Assembly (NCBI RefSeq): GCF_030209375.1
Contig: NZ_JARVSC010000003.1
Coordinates: forward strand, 310,001 to 374,000
DNA length: 64,000 nucleotides
From: Plantibacter sp. ME-Dv--P-122b
GTDB lineage: Bacteria; Actinomycetota; Actinomycetes; Actinomycetales; Microbacteriaceae
Direction of reading: 5' to 3'
A program made the translations under genes and the position numbers. The notes under the pieces are model-generated. The model made no database searches and had not been told where the DNA came from. It worked only from the letters and a program-made list of their open reading frames with translations. This document shows positions 32,862-41,688 of this stretch, one piece after another. Numbering within the stretch: the stretch's first letter is position 1; the number at the start of each line of letters is the position of its first letter.

Positions 32862-34031
32862 ATGACGGACAACACGATCATTCGCGTCGACCAGGTGTCG
32901 AAGCGCTTCATCATCCACAAGGACAAGTCACTCAAGGAACGCATCGTCAACATCGGTCGGCGGGGCACCGAGGACTTCTGGGCGCTGCGCGATGTCAGCC
33001 TGGACATCCCGCTCGGCAGCACGGTCGGTCTCGTCGGGCACAACGGCTCCGGAAAGAGCACGCTGCTGAAGACCATCGGCGGCATTATCGAACCCACCAG
33101 CGGGACCGTCTCCCGGCGCGGCCGCATGGCCGCGCTTCTCGAACTCGGTGCCGGGTTCCACCAGGACCTCACCGGCCGCGAGAACGTGTACCTCAACGCT
33201 GCGATCCTCGGCCTGACCCGCCGCGAGACCGACCGCTACTTCGACGCCATCGTCGACTTCTCCGGTATCGAGGAGTTCATCGACACCCAGGTGAAGTTCT
33301 ACAGTTCCGGCATGTACGTGCGTCTCGCCTTCGCCGTCGCCGTCCACGTCGACCCTGATCTCCTCCTGGTCGACGAAGTGCTCGCGGTCGGTGACGAGCC
33401 GTTCCAGCGCAAGTGCATGGAGAAGATCGCCGAGTTTCAAGCCGAGGGACGCACCATCGTCCTCGTCAGCCACTCGGCCGCCCAGGTCGGCTCGCTCTGC
33501 GATCGCGTCGTCGTCCTCCATGCCGGCAACGTCATGCACGATGGCGATCCCGCGGAGGGGCTGCGCCAACTGCGGGCAGGCTACGAGGCCGACCGCCGCG
33601 AGGCCGAGCACTCGAAGCAGCAGTCCGGAATCGTGACGACCGAGCCGTACCATCTCCACTCCGCCGACGCGTACTACGCCGAGGACCTCGAATCCGGCGA
33701 CATCACCCTGCGCTTGCAGGTCGACATCAACGACCCCCGCGAGGAGTGGGGCGTCGGCGTCGCACTGGAGACCGGACTCGGCACAAGCGTGTACAACATG
33801 ACGACCTTCGGCATGCCGGTGCAGCTGCCCAACACCGTGGGCCGTCACGAGGTGACGATCGTCCTTCCCAACGCCCGCTTGGGTGCCGGACAGTACCTCG
33901 TCAACGTCGGCATCGGGGACGCCTATGGTCGCACCTACCACCGAGTAGCGCCCGCCGCAACGTTCGAGATCCCTCACGACGACATCGGTCAGGGGCTCGT
34001 GCGCTTCCGCCCCAGCGTCACCCTCACCTGA
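32862..34031 (+). CDS. Polysaccharide ABC exporter ATPase with Wzt-like C-terminal domain
   Basis: 389 residues. Walker A GHNGSGKST (59-67), signature SSGMYVRLAFA (148-158), Walker B LLLVDE (167-172) and the H-loop VSHS (202-205) make a complete ATPase. Residues ~260-389 form an extra beta-sandwich domain (YYAEDLESGDITLRLQVDIN, PAATFEIP) like the carbohydrate-binding end of Wzt, which in O-antigen systems recognises a chain-terminating residue. This implies the exported polymer carries a specific terminal modification. AGGAG precedes ATG 32862. The next gene (pyruvyl transferase) starts 3 bases after the stop and could make such a cap. Confidence 0.92.
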   Translation: MTDNTIIRVDQVSKRFIIHKDKSLKERIVNIGRRGTEDFWALRDVSLDIPLGSTVGLVGHNGSGKSTLLKTIGGIIEPTSGTVSRRGRMAALLELGAGFHQDLTGRENVYLNAAILGLTRRETDRYFDAIVDFSGIEEFIDTQVKFYSSGMYVRLAFAVAVHVDPDLLLVDEVLAVGDEPFQRKCMEKIAEFQAEGRTIVLVSHSAAQVGSLCDRVVVLHAGNVMHDGDPAEGLRQLRAGYEADRREAEHSKQQSGIVTTEPYHLHSADAYYAEDLESGDITLRLQVDINDPREEWGVGVALETGLGTSVYNMTTFGMPVQLPNTVGRHEVTIVLPNARLGAGQYLVNVGIGDAYGRTYHRVAPAATFEIPHDDIGQGLVRFRPSVTLT

Positions 34032-34034
34032 GTT

Positions 34035-35225
34035 ATGGAGCCCACGATCAGCAGTCCAGCCGCCCTCCTGTACGACTCCATCAGCCCGAACACCGGCGAC
34101 ATCGCGATCGGCATCGCGGGGCAGCAGGTCTTCGATCGACTCGGCTTCGGCACTCGGATCGCCGACCCGTTCGAACATGAGCCCGCCGCGGGCCTGATCG
34201 TGGGCGGCGGCGAACTCATCCGGACCACCGGGGACGCATTCTACGATCGCTTCCGGCCGCGGGGGCGGCACATCTTGAACGCCGCGGGTGTCTGGACGAC
34301 GGCTGACGACCTCGACTACCTTCGTGAGTACGCCGTGGTCTCCGCCCGCTCAAGCGTCGAGGCGGAGGTCCTCGGGCGCGCGGTCGACGACGTTCGAGTC
34401 CTGCCCTGCGCCACGACGCTGCTGGAGAGCCCGACGTACACGATCGAAGGCGTGGAACCCTGCGAGCCGCTCGTCGGCATCCACGTGGTCCCGCATTCGC
34501 TCCGGCAGATCGAGACCCTCATCCCCATCATCGATGCGATCCCCTACCGCAAGGTCTTCATCCCCTTCACCCACTACAACGGCGACCAGTCGTTCATGCG
34601 GGCGCTCCCGTTCGATCGCAGCAACACGATCGACCTACCCCAGCTGAGCCCGCTGGAGCTGCACTCCGTCCTCGGACAGATGTCCTCCGTGCTGGTCACC
34701 TCGCTGCACGCGTCGATCTTCGCTTACAGCCAGAACGTGCCGTTCGTCTCCATCCATCAGAGAAAGGTCGGCTACTACTTCGCCGATCGCGGTCTCGACG
34801 ACTTCGTGGTCCGCACGGATGCGGAGCTGCGCTCCGCGATCGATCGCATCGAGCACGAGCGGCCTGACTTCTCCTCGCTCATCAACCGCGACCGCGAAGC
34901 CGTGACCGAGGCATTCACCGAGTACGCTGCGATCGCCGATGTTGCGCCGAGCGCGGGACCGGTGCCGTCGCACGAGCTGTCACCGGCGTCTGCGGAGCAC
35001 CGCCGGCACCTCCTGCAACAGCAAGCCCTGCACGTGCTGGGCGACCGGGACCTCGCGATCGGATTTTCGGAGACGCGCCGACTGCACGGACTCGACCGCG
35101 AAGCACTGCTCCAGCGTCAGCTGGCTGAGGTGTCGAACGAGATCGAGGAGATGCGGATGCTGCGCAGGCACCGTTACCCCGCGGCCATCCGCACGCGGTT
35201 CCAGAAGCTCCTCGGCCGAGGGTGA
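34035..35225 (+). CDS. Polysaccharide pyruvyl transferase family protein
   Basis: 396 residues. The N-terminal YDSISPNTGDIAIGIAG and IVGGGELI match the first half of PS_pyruv_trans; VLVTSLHASIFAYSQNVPFVSI corresponds to the conserved TSLHA helix, and FIPFTHYNGDQSF to the PF.H...D loop. About 90 extra residues at the C-terminus (charged, with NEIEEMRMLRRHR) look like a short coiled coil or membrane-associating tail. It is the third gene of the exporter operon (3-base gap), so pyruvylation of the ABC-exported polymer is the natural inference. Confidence 0.83.
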   Translation: MEPTISSPAALLYDSISPNTGDIAIGIAGQQVFDRLGFGTRIADPFEHEPAAGLIVGGGELIRTTGDAFYDRFRPRGRHILNAAGVWTTADDLDYLREYAVVSARSSVEAEVLGRAVDDVRVLPCATTLLESPTYTIEGVEPCEPLVGIHVVPHSLRQIETLIPIIDAIPYRKVFIPFTHYNGDQSFMRALPFDRSNTIDLPQLSPLELHSVLGQMSSVLVTSLHASIFAYSQNVPFVSIHQRKVGYYFADRGLDDFVVRTDAELRSAIDRIEHERPDFSSLINRDREAVTEAFTEYAAIADVAPSAGPVPSHELSPASAEHRRHLLQQQALHVLGDRDLAIGFSETRRLHGLDREALLQRQLAEVSNEIEEMRMLRRHRYPAAIRTRFQKLLGRG

Positions 35226-35270
35226 CCGCACGCTCGGCGCGACACCTGAGCTGGTTCCGACAGGGGACGC

Positions 35271-36188
35271 TCAGCCCAGCATGTCCTCGTAGGTGCGGCG
35301 GATGCCCTCGGCCAGTGGTGTGAGCGGGACCGGTTCGAACTCCCTGCTCCAACGCTCGGTGTCGAGGATGACGCGGTCGACGAAGGTCGGCGGCGTCGGG
35401 CGCTCCTCGATGGCGAAGTCCACCCCGGTGACGTTGCGGAGTTCGGCGAGGATGTCGTTGACCGACAGGCCGAAGCCACTGCCGAGGTTGTAGAGGTCGT
35501 GCTCGGTCTCGCGCCCGACGAACGCCACGATCATCCGCACGAGGTCTTCGACGTAGACGTAGTCGCGCACCATCTGACCGTCGCCGAAGCGGACGACCGG
35601 GCGGCCCTCGGTGATGTTCCGCAAGGCGATGGGGATGAGCCCCTGGCGCCGGTTCGGCCGCTGGCGGGTGCCGTAGGGGTTGGAGATGCGCAGAGACGTC
35701 GATGCGAGGCCGTGACGCGTGCGGAAGTAGTGCAGATAGTGCTCGATCGCCAGCTTGCCGATGCCGTATGGCGAGATCGGCATGGCCCGGTCGGTCTCGG
35801 CGTAGCGGGCCTGCCCCTGCGGTCCATAGATGGCCCCGCCGGTGGAGGCGTAATAGAAGTGCTTCACCTCGGCGCGCGCGGTCGCCTCCAGCAGCTCCAC
35901 GGTCTGGGCGATGTTGGTGCGGATGTCGAGCGTCGGATCACTCTCCGCCGTCGCCGGTGACGTGGTCGACAGCAGATGCAGCACGTGGTCCTGACCGCGC
36001 ACCGCCTCGTCGAGGTCGGACCGGCTGAGGAACTCGCCGCGGATGAGGCGGACCCCTTCGGTACGGAAGGTCGGCTCCGAGCCACTGAACCGGTCGAACG
36101 CGCTCACTTCGTGGCCGACGCGCTGCAACGCCTCCACCAGGTGCGACCCGATGAAGCCGTTCGCCCCGATGACGAGCGTCTTAGCCAC
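35271..36188 (-). CDS. NAD-dependent epimerase/dehydratase (UDP-glucose 4-epimerase-like)
   Basis: 305-residue extended SDR protein: Rossmann GANGFIGS (8-15), YYASTGGAIYGP (112-123), catalytic Tyr141/Lys145 (SPYGIGKLAIEHY) and SNPYGTRQRPNRRQG. It lacks the TDEVYG signature of dTDP-glucose 4,6-dehydratase, so it is not RmlB; UDP-sugar 4-epimerase activity is more likely. GTG 36188 overlaps the upstream glycosyltransferase stop by 8 bases. Last gene of the leftward rmlC-rmlA-glycosyltransferase-epimerase operon. 45 bases separate it from the convergent pyruvyl-transferase stop. Confidence 0.82.
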   Translation of the reverse strand: MAKTLVIGANGFIGSHLVEALQRVGHEVSAFDRFSGSEPTFRTEGVRLIRGEFLSRSDLDEAVRGQDHVLHLLSTTSPATAESDPTLDIRTNIAQTVELLEATARAEVKHFYYASTGGAIYGPQGQARYAETDRAMPISPYGIGKLAIEHYLHYFRTRHGLASTSLRISNPYGTRQRPNRRQGLIPIALRNITEGRPVVRFGDGQMVRDYVYVEDLVRMIVAFVGRETEHDLYNLGSGFGLSVNDILAELRNVTGVDFAIEERPTPPTFVDRVILDTERWSREFEPVPLTPLAEGIRRTYEDMLG

Positions 36189-37431
36189 GCATAGCCCGTT
36201 CGAACGCGTCCACGAACTGCGTACCCGAATCTGCCCAGTCGATGGCCTCGACAGACGCGGACATGGCGACGGAACGGTCGATCGCGTCCGGCCGCTCGAT
36301 CACCTCGACGAGCTTCTTCGCGATGACAAGGGGTGAGGGCTGCACGTACTCGATGTTCTCGTTGTCGGAGACCATCCGGTTGTTCGGGCCGTCGTTGACC
36401 ACCGGCGTGACACCGGCGGACATGAGTTCGAGCGGGAGGAGCGACATGTTCGTGAGCGAGAGGACGAGACCGGCGCCGCACCGATTGTAGACCGCGTTGA
36501 GCTGGTTGATCTCCATGCTCGCGAGGTTGTTGTGCTTGAACGGGATGGTGAACTCGGACACGTCCCAGCCGGCGAGGTTGATCGTCACGTCAGGCCGCAT
36601 CCGCGCGAACTCCGTGAGGGCGAGGATGCCCAGCTCGAAGGCGCGCCGCGGCGTCACGGGGCGGGCGTAGAAGAAGATCTCGTCGCGCTTTCCCCGGTTC
36701 GTCACGCTGTAGTGCGTCTTGTCCACCGCGAAGTCGAAGGAGTCGCACGGCATGCCGTACTCAGTGCTCAGCTTGTGCTGCAACCAGCCGCCGGCGGTGA
36801 TGCCGTGGAAGCCGAACTTGTAGGTGTTCTCGGCGAGGAGCGCCTGCGAACCGAGTGGGTAGAACAGCGGTTCGAAGTCCTGGACGAAGTAGAAACGACG
36901 GGCGGAGGAGGCGTCGCGGTACGCGGGGTACGCGGTCTCCCAGCCGGTGGCGAAGAGCGCCTGGGTGTCGGCGCGTACGCCGGCCTCGCGATCGTAATCG
37001 ACGATCTCGGCACGCAGATTCGGGTACGCGCTCGATTCACGGAGCATCGCCTTCGTCGCGGCGAGAGTCGGCGCCGCGCCGACATTGTCGTACAGGTAGA
37101 TCGTGCACTCATGCCCGGCCTGCTCGGCGAAGTTGATGAACCGGAACAGGTTCTGGTGCCCGCCGCTCTCCTTACCGGGAGGCGACATGATCCACGCGAT
37201 CTTCACCGGCCCCTCGGTGACCGTGGTCGGGTGTTCGAACCGTTCGGCGTGCTCGGTCCAATCGACGTCGGAGACGTCCATCGAGTCGACGAGCATGCCG
37301 CCCGCCGGCTCTCGCGTCAGGAGCTTGATCGCCGTGCGCTGGGCGATGTACCCGAACAGGTTGCGAACACCTTCGTCCTGGACGAGTTTCCGCGCCCGTC
37401 CGAGCTTCTGGCGGAATCGGTTGACAGCCAT
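36181..37431 (-). CDS. WsaF-like GT4 glycosyltransferase (probable rhamnosyltransferase)
   Basis: 416 residues. A basic N-terminal stretch (FRQKLGRARKLVQDEG) precedes a GT-B fold with WIMSPPGKESGGHQNLFRFI (glycine loop), FYFVQDFEPLFYPLGSQALL and a C-terminal NNLASMEINQLNAVYN / GLVLSLTNMSLLPLELMSAG acidic motif. These segments are characteristic of WsaF, the dTDP-rhamnosyltransferase of S-layer glycan synthesis, and homologues in rhamnan loci. ATG 37431 shares one base with the rmlA stop (TGATG), supporting co-production with dTDP-rhamnose precursors. Rhamnose specificity is inference. Confidence 0.82.
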   Translation of the reverse strand: MAVNRFRQKLGRARKLVQDEGVRNLFGYIAQRTAIKLLTREPAGGMLVDSMDVSDVDWTEHAERFEHPTTVTEGPVKIAWIMSPPGKESGGHQNLFRFINFAEQAGHECTIYLYDNVGAAPTLAATKAMLRESSAYPNLRAEIVDYDREAGVRADTQALFATGWETAYPAYRDASSARRFYFVQDFEPLFYPLGSQALLAENTYKFGFHGITAGGWLQHKLSTEYGMPCDSFDFAVDKTHYSVTNRGKRDEIFFYARPVTPRRAFELGILALTEFARMRPDVTINLAGWDVSEFTIPFKHNNLASMEINQLNAVYNRCGAGLVLSLTNMSLLPLELMSAGVTPVVNDGPNNRMVSDNENIEYVQPSPLVIAKKLVEVIERPDAIDRSVAMSASVEAIDWADSGTQFVDAFERAMRG

Positions 37432-38300
37432 CAGCGTTCGGTCTCCAGCAGGGTCTGCAGGTACCGGCCGTAGCCGCTCTTGACCAGCGGAGCCGCGAGT
37501 GCGGCGAGCTGCTCGTCGTCGATCCATCCGGCGCGCCAGGCGATCTCCTCGATGCAGCCGACCTTGAATCCCTGTCGGTCCTCGATGACGCGGACGTACT
37601 CAGACGCCTGCATCATGGATTCGAAGGTGCCGGTGTCGAGCCAGGCGGTGCCGCGGTCGAGGACCTGCACCTGCAGCTCGCCCTGCTCGAGGTAGCGTTC
37701 GTTGACGGTCGAGATCTCGAGCTCGCCACGAGCCGAGGGTTCGATCGTCTTGGCGACCTCGACGATCGAGTTGTCGTAGAAGTACAGGCCGGGGACGGCG
37801 TAGTTGCTTTTTGGCTTGGCCGGCTTCTCCTCGATGGAGAGGGCCGTGAAGTCATCGTCGAACTCCACGACGCCGTAGGCCTTCGGGTCAGCCACCTGGT
37901 AGGCGAAGATGAGCGCGCCGTCGATGCTGTTGTGGTTGCGCAGCGCGGAGCCGAGACCGGTGCCGTGGAAGATGTTGTCGCCGAGGACGAGAGCGACGCT
38001 CTCATCGCCGATGAACTCCTCACCGATGATGAACGCCTGAGCGAGACCGTCGGGCGAGGGCTGCACAGCGTACTCGAGGCGGATGCCGAGGTCGGAACCG
38101 TCGCCCAGCAGCGCACGGAACTGTTCGTTGTACTCGGGCGTCGTGATGATGAGGATCTCCTTGATGCCCGCCATCATGAGCGTGGAGAGGGGGTAGTAGA
38201 TCATCGGCTTGTCGTAGATCGGCATCAACTGCTTGGAGATGCCCTTCGTGATCGGCCAGAGTCGTGTGCCGGATCCGCCGGCGAGAATGATGCCGCGCAT
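37431..38300 (-). CDS. rmlA: Glucose-1-phosphate thymidylyltransferase
   Basis: 289 residues, the normal RmlA length. It makes dTDP-glucose from glucose 1-phosphate and dTTP. Nucleotide motif [13 protein letters not shown] (6-18), [50 protein letters not shown] and [12 protein letters not shown] are all diagnostic. It begins 2 bases after rmlC and ends with a one-base overlap with the WsaF-like gene. dTDP-glucose 4,6-dehydratase (rmlB), needed next in the pathway, is not in the window. Confidence 0.95.
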   Translation of the reverse strand: MRGIILAGGSGTRLWPITKGISKQLMPIYDKPMIYYPLSTLMMAGIKEILIITTPEYNEQFRALLGDGSDLGIRLEYAVQPSPDGLAQAFIIGEEFIGDESVALVLGDNIFHGTGLGSALRNHNSIDGALIFAYQVADPKAYGVVEFDDDFTALSIEEKPAKPKSNYAVPGLYFYDNSIVEVAKTIEPSARGELEISTVNERYLEQGELQVQVLDRGTAWLDTGTFESMMQASEYVRVIEDRQGFKVGCIEEIAWRAGWIDDEQLAALAAPLVKSGYGRYLQTLLETER

Positions 38301-38302
38301 CG

Positions 38303-38908
38303 TCAGTTCCCCTTCAAGGTCGCGTAGAACGCCCGGGCGTCATCCCAGGTCGGCAGCAGGCCGGCGGCCGCTGCTTCGGCGAGGCCAGGGGCCTCGGTGT
38401 CTTTCGGAGAGAGCAGGGGAGTGCCGGCCTCCGGCGGGAGGACCAGGCCGATCTGCTCGTCGAGCGGGTTGATGCCGTGTTCACGTTCAGGACGGTAGAT
38501 GTCGGTCACGAGATAGCTGACGGTGGCGTCGTCGGTCAGCGCGACGAAGCAGTGTCCGAGGCCCTCCGAGATGAAGATCGCCTTGCGGTCCGTGTCGTCG
38601 AGGAGGACGGAGTCCCACTGCCCGAAGGTGGGCGATCCGACACGGATGTCGATGACGTAGTCGAGGACCGCGCCGCGCGTGGCGGTGACGTACTTCGCCT
38701 GCCCGATCGGGATGTCCGCGAAGTGGATGCCGCGCACCGATCCGCGCTTGGACACGGACGTGTTCGACTGCGCGAGGGCGATGGAGCGGCCAGTGGCCTC
38801 TTCGAGCCGGTCGAAGCGATACCACTCGAGGAAGACGCCTCGGTCGTCACCGAACTGCTTCGGCGTGATCTCATAGCTGTCTGGCACGTTCAGTTCGCGG
38901 ATCTGCAC
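38303..38908 (-). CDS. rmlC: dTDP-4-dehydrorhamnose 3,5-epimerase
   Basis: 201-residue cupin. [19 protein letters not shown] contains catalytic His62; [19 protein letters not shown] and [13 protein letters not shown] follow, with Tyr132 (TVSYLVTD) at the position of the catalytic tyrosine. It epimerises C3 and C5 of dTDP-4-keto-6-deoxyglucose. GTG 38908 fits TAGACT-6-GTG and is probably leaderless. First gene of the leftward operon leading to a WsaF-like transferase. Confidence 0.93.
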   Translation of the reverse strand: MQIRELNVPDSYEITPKQFGDDRGVFLEWYRFDRLEEATGRSIALAQSNTSVSKRGSVRGIHFADIPIGQAKYVTATRGAVLDYVIDIRVGSPTFGQWDSVLLDDTDRKAIFISEGLGHCFVALTDDATVSYLVTDIYRPEREHGINPLDEQIGLVLPPEAGTPLLSPKDTEAPGLAEAAAAGLLPTWDDARAFYATLKGN

Positions 38909-38914
38909 TCGGGG

Positions 38915-38920
38915 AGTCTA
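38915..38920 (-). promoter_or_regulatory. -10 element TAGACT of a probable leaderless rmlC transcript
   Basis: Read leftward, TAGACT is followed by 6 bases (CCCCGA) and GTG 38908. No Shine-Dalgarno is present. The same gap holds a rightward CATAAT at 38964-38969 ahead of the GtrA gene. Confidence 0.6.
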
Positions 38921-38997
38921 CCAAGAGGAGCCTGAGCGCGGTCGTCGGGGACCAGGCCTCAGGCATAATCGAGTGTCCGCGCACAGAACGGCCCGCC

Positions 38998-39591
38998 ATG
39001 ATCCCTCTGCTCCGCCGCCTCTGGAACGGCGTCGCCGCCTACGCCGTGAAGTTCGGCGTCGTCGGGCTGATCGGCTTCGGCCTCGATGTGCTCGTGTTCA
39101 ACCTGCTGCGCGTCGGCGTCTTCGGGCACGACCACCTCGCCCAGTCCCCCATCGGTGCCAAGGTGATCAGCGTCTCGGTCGCGATCGTCTTCAACTGGAT
39201 CGGCAACCGGTACTGGACCTTCCGCGAGCACCGTCGCAAGAACTTCGTCCTGGAGCTCGGCGAGTACGTGATCGTCTCACTGGGCGGCATGGCCATCGCC
39301 GTCGGCTGCCTCTATGTCAGCCACTACGTCCTCGGCTTCACCTCGCTGCTCGCCGACAACCTCGCCTCGAACGTCATCGGGCTCGGCCTCGGAACCCTCT
39401 TCCGGTTCTTCCTCTACCGGTTCTGGGTCTACGGGCACCACCGGGCGGACGGCCTGGCCAACCTCGCTCGCGTGGAGGAGGCTCAACGGACGCTGTTCGA
39501 GGAGCCGCCCGTCGACGCCGCACGAACAGGGACCTCCCCGGGCGAGCCCGGTACGATGAACGGGCCACTCCCGAGAGGACCCCAATCTTGA
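38998..39591 (+). CDS. GtrA-family membrane protein
   Basis: 197 residues with four transmembrane helices of the GtrA fold: KFGVVGLIGFGLDVLVFNLL, SVSVAIVFNWIGNRYWTFRE (the NRYWTF motif), ELGEYVIVSLGGMAIAVGCL and LGTLFRFFLYRFWVYGHH. The family is linked to translocation of polyprenyl-phosphate sugars or to arabinogalactan assembly. A hydrophilic C-terminal tail of ~45 residues follows. It overlaps rmlD by 4 bases (TTGA). A GtrA gene near rmlD, purE, purK and an LCP gene matches mycobacterial gene neighbourhoods. ATG 38998 lacks a Shine-Dalgarno. Confidence 0.9.
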   Translation: MIPLLRRLWNGVAAYAVKFGVVGLIGFGLDVLVFNLLRVGVFGHDHLAQSPIGAKVISVSVAIVFNWIGNRYWTFREHRRKNFVLELGEYVIVSLGGMAIAVGCLYVSHYVLGFTSLLADNLASNVIGLGLGTLFRFFLYRFWVYGHHRADGLANLARVEEAQRTLFEEPPVDAARTGTSPGEPGTMNGPLPRGPQS

Positions 39592-40439
39592 CGTACCTGA
39601 TCACCGGTGCTTCCGGCATGCTCGGCCACGACCTGCAGGAGGCCCTGACGGGTCGCGAGGTCACCGCCCTCGGTCGCGCGGAGCTCGACGTGACCGACCT
39701 CGAGGCCGTTCGCGCCGCTGTCGCGGGTCACACCGCCGTCATCAACGCCGCCGCCTATACGAAGGTCGACGACGCCGAATCGCATGAAGCGGACGCAGCC
39801 GCCGTGAACGCCATCGGCGCCCGGAACCTCGCGGTCGCCACCCGGGAGGCCGGCGCGAAGCTCGTCCAGGTGTCCACCGACTACGTCTTCGACGGCTCGG
39901 CCACCTCGCCCTACCAGGAGGACCACCCGCTGGCCCCGATCAGCGCCTACGGCCGCACGAAGGCCGACGGGGAGCGAGCCGTCCTCGCTGAGCACCCGAA
40001 CGGCGGCTACATCGTCCGGACGGCCTGGCTCTACGGCAAGAACGGCCCCAACTTCGCCGCGACCATGGCGAAGCTCGCGGCGAACGGCGTCGACCCGGCC
40101 GTCGTCACCGACCAACTCGGCCAGCCCACGTGGACCGCGGATCTCGCCGCACAGATCGTCGCGCTGCTCGACGCCGACGCACCCGCCGGGATCTACCACG
40201 GCACCAACGCCGGGCAGGCCTCCTGGTACGAGTTCGCCCAGGCGGTCTTCGCGGCGGTCGGCGCCGACCCCGCACGGGTCTCCCCCACCGACAGCTCGGC
40301 GTTCGTCCGCCCAGCTCCGCGCCCCGCCTACTCGGTGCTCGGCCACGACGCCTGGAGCACGGCCGGTCTCGCCCCGATGCGTGACTGGCGGGAGGCCTTC
40401 GAGGCAGCGACGCAGCACGGCGTCGTCACGGCGCCGTGA
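39588..40439 (+). CDS. rmlD: dTDP-4-dehydrorhamnose reductase
   Basis: 283-residue SDR protein finishing dTDP-L-rhamnose: Rossmann ITGASGMLGHD (5-15), VINAAAYTKVDDAES (51-65), VSTDYVFDG (95-103), catalytic Tyr121/Lys125 (SAYGRTKADGE) and RTAWLYGKNGPNF. The start is TTG 39588, supported by AGAGGA 8 bases upstream and the 4-base overlap with the GtrA stop. The stop overlaps the next glycosyltransferase GTG. It is on the opposite strand and a separate transcript from rmlC and rmlA. Confidence 0.94.
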   Translation: MTYLITGASGMLGHDLQEALTGREVTALGRAELDVTDLEAVRAAVAGHTAVINAAAYTKVDDAESHEADAAAVNAIGARNLAVATREAGAKLVQVSTDYVFDGSATSPYQEDHPLAPISAYGRTKADGERAVLAEHPNGGYIVRTAWLYGKNGPNFAATMAKLAANGVDPAVVTDQLGQPTWTADLAAQIVALLDADAPAGIYHGTNAGQASWYEFAQAVFAAVGADPARVSPTDSSAFVRPAPRPAYSVLGHDAWSTAGLAPMRDWREAFEAATQHGVVTAP

Positions 40440-41572
40440 CCACCCTGCGCGTCGTCGTCGACCAGATCGTCGCACCGGTCGCCGGCGGGGTCGGTCGCTA
40501 CTCCGAAGAACTCACCCGTGAACTCATCGCCAGCGCCCCGGCGGGGTGCGACGTCGAAGGCATCGTCTCGGCGGTGCCGAAGGAGAAGATCGACCTCCTG
40601 GAGTCCAAGCTCCCCGGACTGGCGGCGCTGCATCGCACCACGCTGCCGCGTCGCGAGCTCAGTGCCGCCTGGCAGCTCGGCATCGTGGCACCCGGTACCG
40701 CCAACGGCATGGTGCACGCTCCGGGTCTCCTCGCCCCGCTGAATCGCCATGACCGCATCAACGACGGCAACCAGATCGTCGTCACCATCCACGACACGCT
40801 CGCCTGGTCGCACCCCTCGTCACTGACGCCGATGTCGGTGGCTTGGCAGAAGGCCATGGTCAAGCGGGCGCGGAAGCACGCGGACGCCATCGTGGTCCCG
40901 ACACACGCCGTCGCCGACGAACTGCGCGACATCGTCGATCTCGGCGACCGCGTCCGCGTCATCGGCGGGGCCGCCGCGACCACGCTCACCATTCCGACCG
41001 ACGCCGACGGTCGAGCACGGACGCTCGAGCTCCCGTCGGAGTACCTCGTGTCCGTCGGCTCACTCGACCCCCGTCGCGGCATCACGGAACTCATCACCGG
41101 CCTCGGCCGCCCCGGCGCCCCCGACCTCCCGCTGCTCATCGTCGGCACGGACAGCTGGGGCGACGTCACCCTCGCGCAGGTCGCCGACGAGGCAGGTCTG
41201 CCCGAGGGTCGCGTGCGCGCGCTCGGGTTCCTCGACGACGCCGACCTCGCCGTCGTCCTCGACCGCGCGACCGCCTTCGTCTACCCGAGTCTCGCCGAAG
41301 GGTTCGGGCTTCCGCTCGTCGAGGCGTTCCGCTTCGGCACGCCCGTCATCCACTCCGACGTGCCGGCGCTCGTCGAGGTCGGCGGTGGAGCCGGCGTCGT
41401 GGTCGAGTCCGGTGCCAAGGGGTACGCCGATCGACTCATCGCCACCATCAACGACGTCATCGGCGACAGCGAACGCCTCGCCCGCCTGCGCATCCTCGGC
41501 ATGGACCGCGAGCAAGCCTTCAGCTGGCGCGACTCCGCCGAACGCGTGTGGCAGCTGCACGCCGAGATCTGA
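40436..41572 (+). CDS. GT4-family glycosyltransferase
   Basis: 378-residue GT-B enzyme: VVVDQIVAPVAGGVGRYSEE with the glycine loop, VVTIHDTLAWSHP, ADAIVVPTHAVADEL, then the C-terminal domain with SVGSLDPRRGITELITGL and the acidic motif LAEGFGLPLVEAFRFGTPVI. GTG 40436 overlaps rmlD by 4 bases, so co-translation with the rhamnose reductase suggests a rhamnosyl- or mannosyltransferase, perhaps for a linkage unit. Donor not provable. Confidence 0.88.
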   Translation: MTTLRVVVDQIVAPVAGGVGRYSEELTRELIASAPAGCDVEGIVSAVPKEKIDLLESKLPGLAALHRTTLPRRELSAAWQLGIVAPGTANGMVHAPGLLAPLNRHDRINDGNQIVVTIHDTLAWSHPSSLTPMSVAWQKAMVKRARKHADAIVVPTHAVADELRDIVDLGDRVRVIGGAAATTLTIPTDADGRARTLELPSEYLVSVGSLDPRRGITELITGLGRPGAPDLPLLIVGTDSWGDVTLAQVADEAGLPEGRVRALGFLDDADLAVVLDRATAFVYPSLAEGFGLPLVEAFRFGTPVIHSDVPALVEVGGGAGVVVESGAKGYADRLIATINDVIGDSERLARLRILGMDREQAFSWRDSAERVWQLHAEI

Positions 41573-41676
41573 CGCCTGGCCCGGAGCGCGGTCGCTCGCT
41601 GCACCGGCGGACCGCGTCGGACGGCGAGCGGTTCGCGGCCAGTCGTAACGTGGGAGGGATCACGATCCGGCACCCG

Positions 41677-41682
41677 TAGGGT
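41677..41682 (+). promoter_or_regulatory. -10 element TAGGGT of a probable leaderless transcript
   Basis: TAGGGT followed by 6 bases (TGAAGG) and GTG 41689. The GAAGG could also serve weakly as a Shine-Dalgarno but is too close to the codon. Confidence 0.5.
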
Positions 41683-41688
41683 TGAAGG

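Noticed and set aside
35271-36188. Candidate rmlB
   Set aside because: SDR fold is clear but the TDEVYG dehydratase signature is absent; ASTGGAIYGP is epimerase-like.
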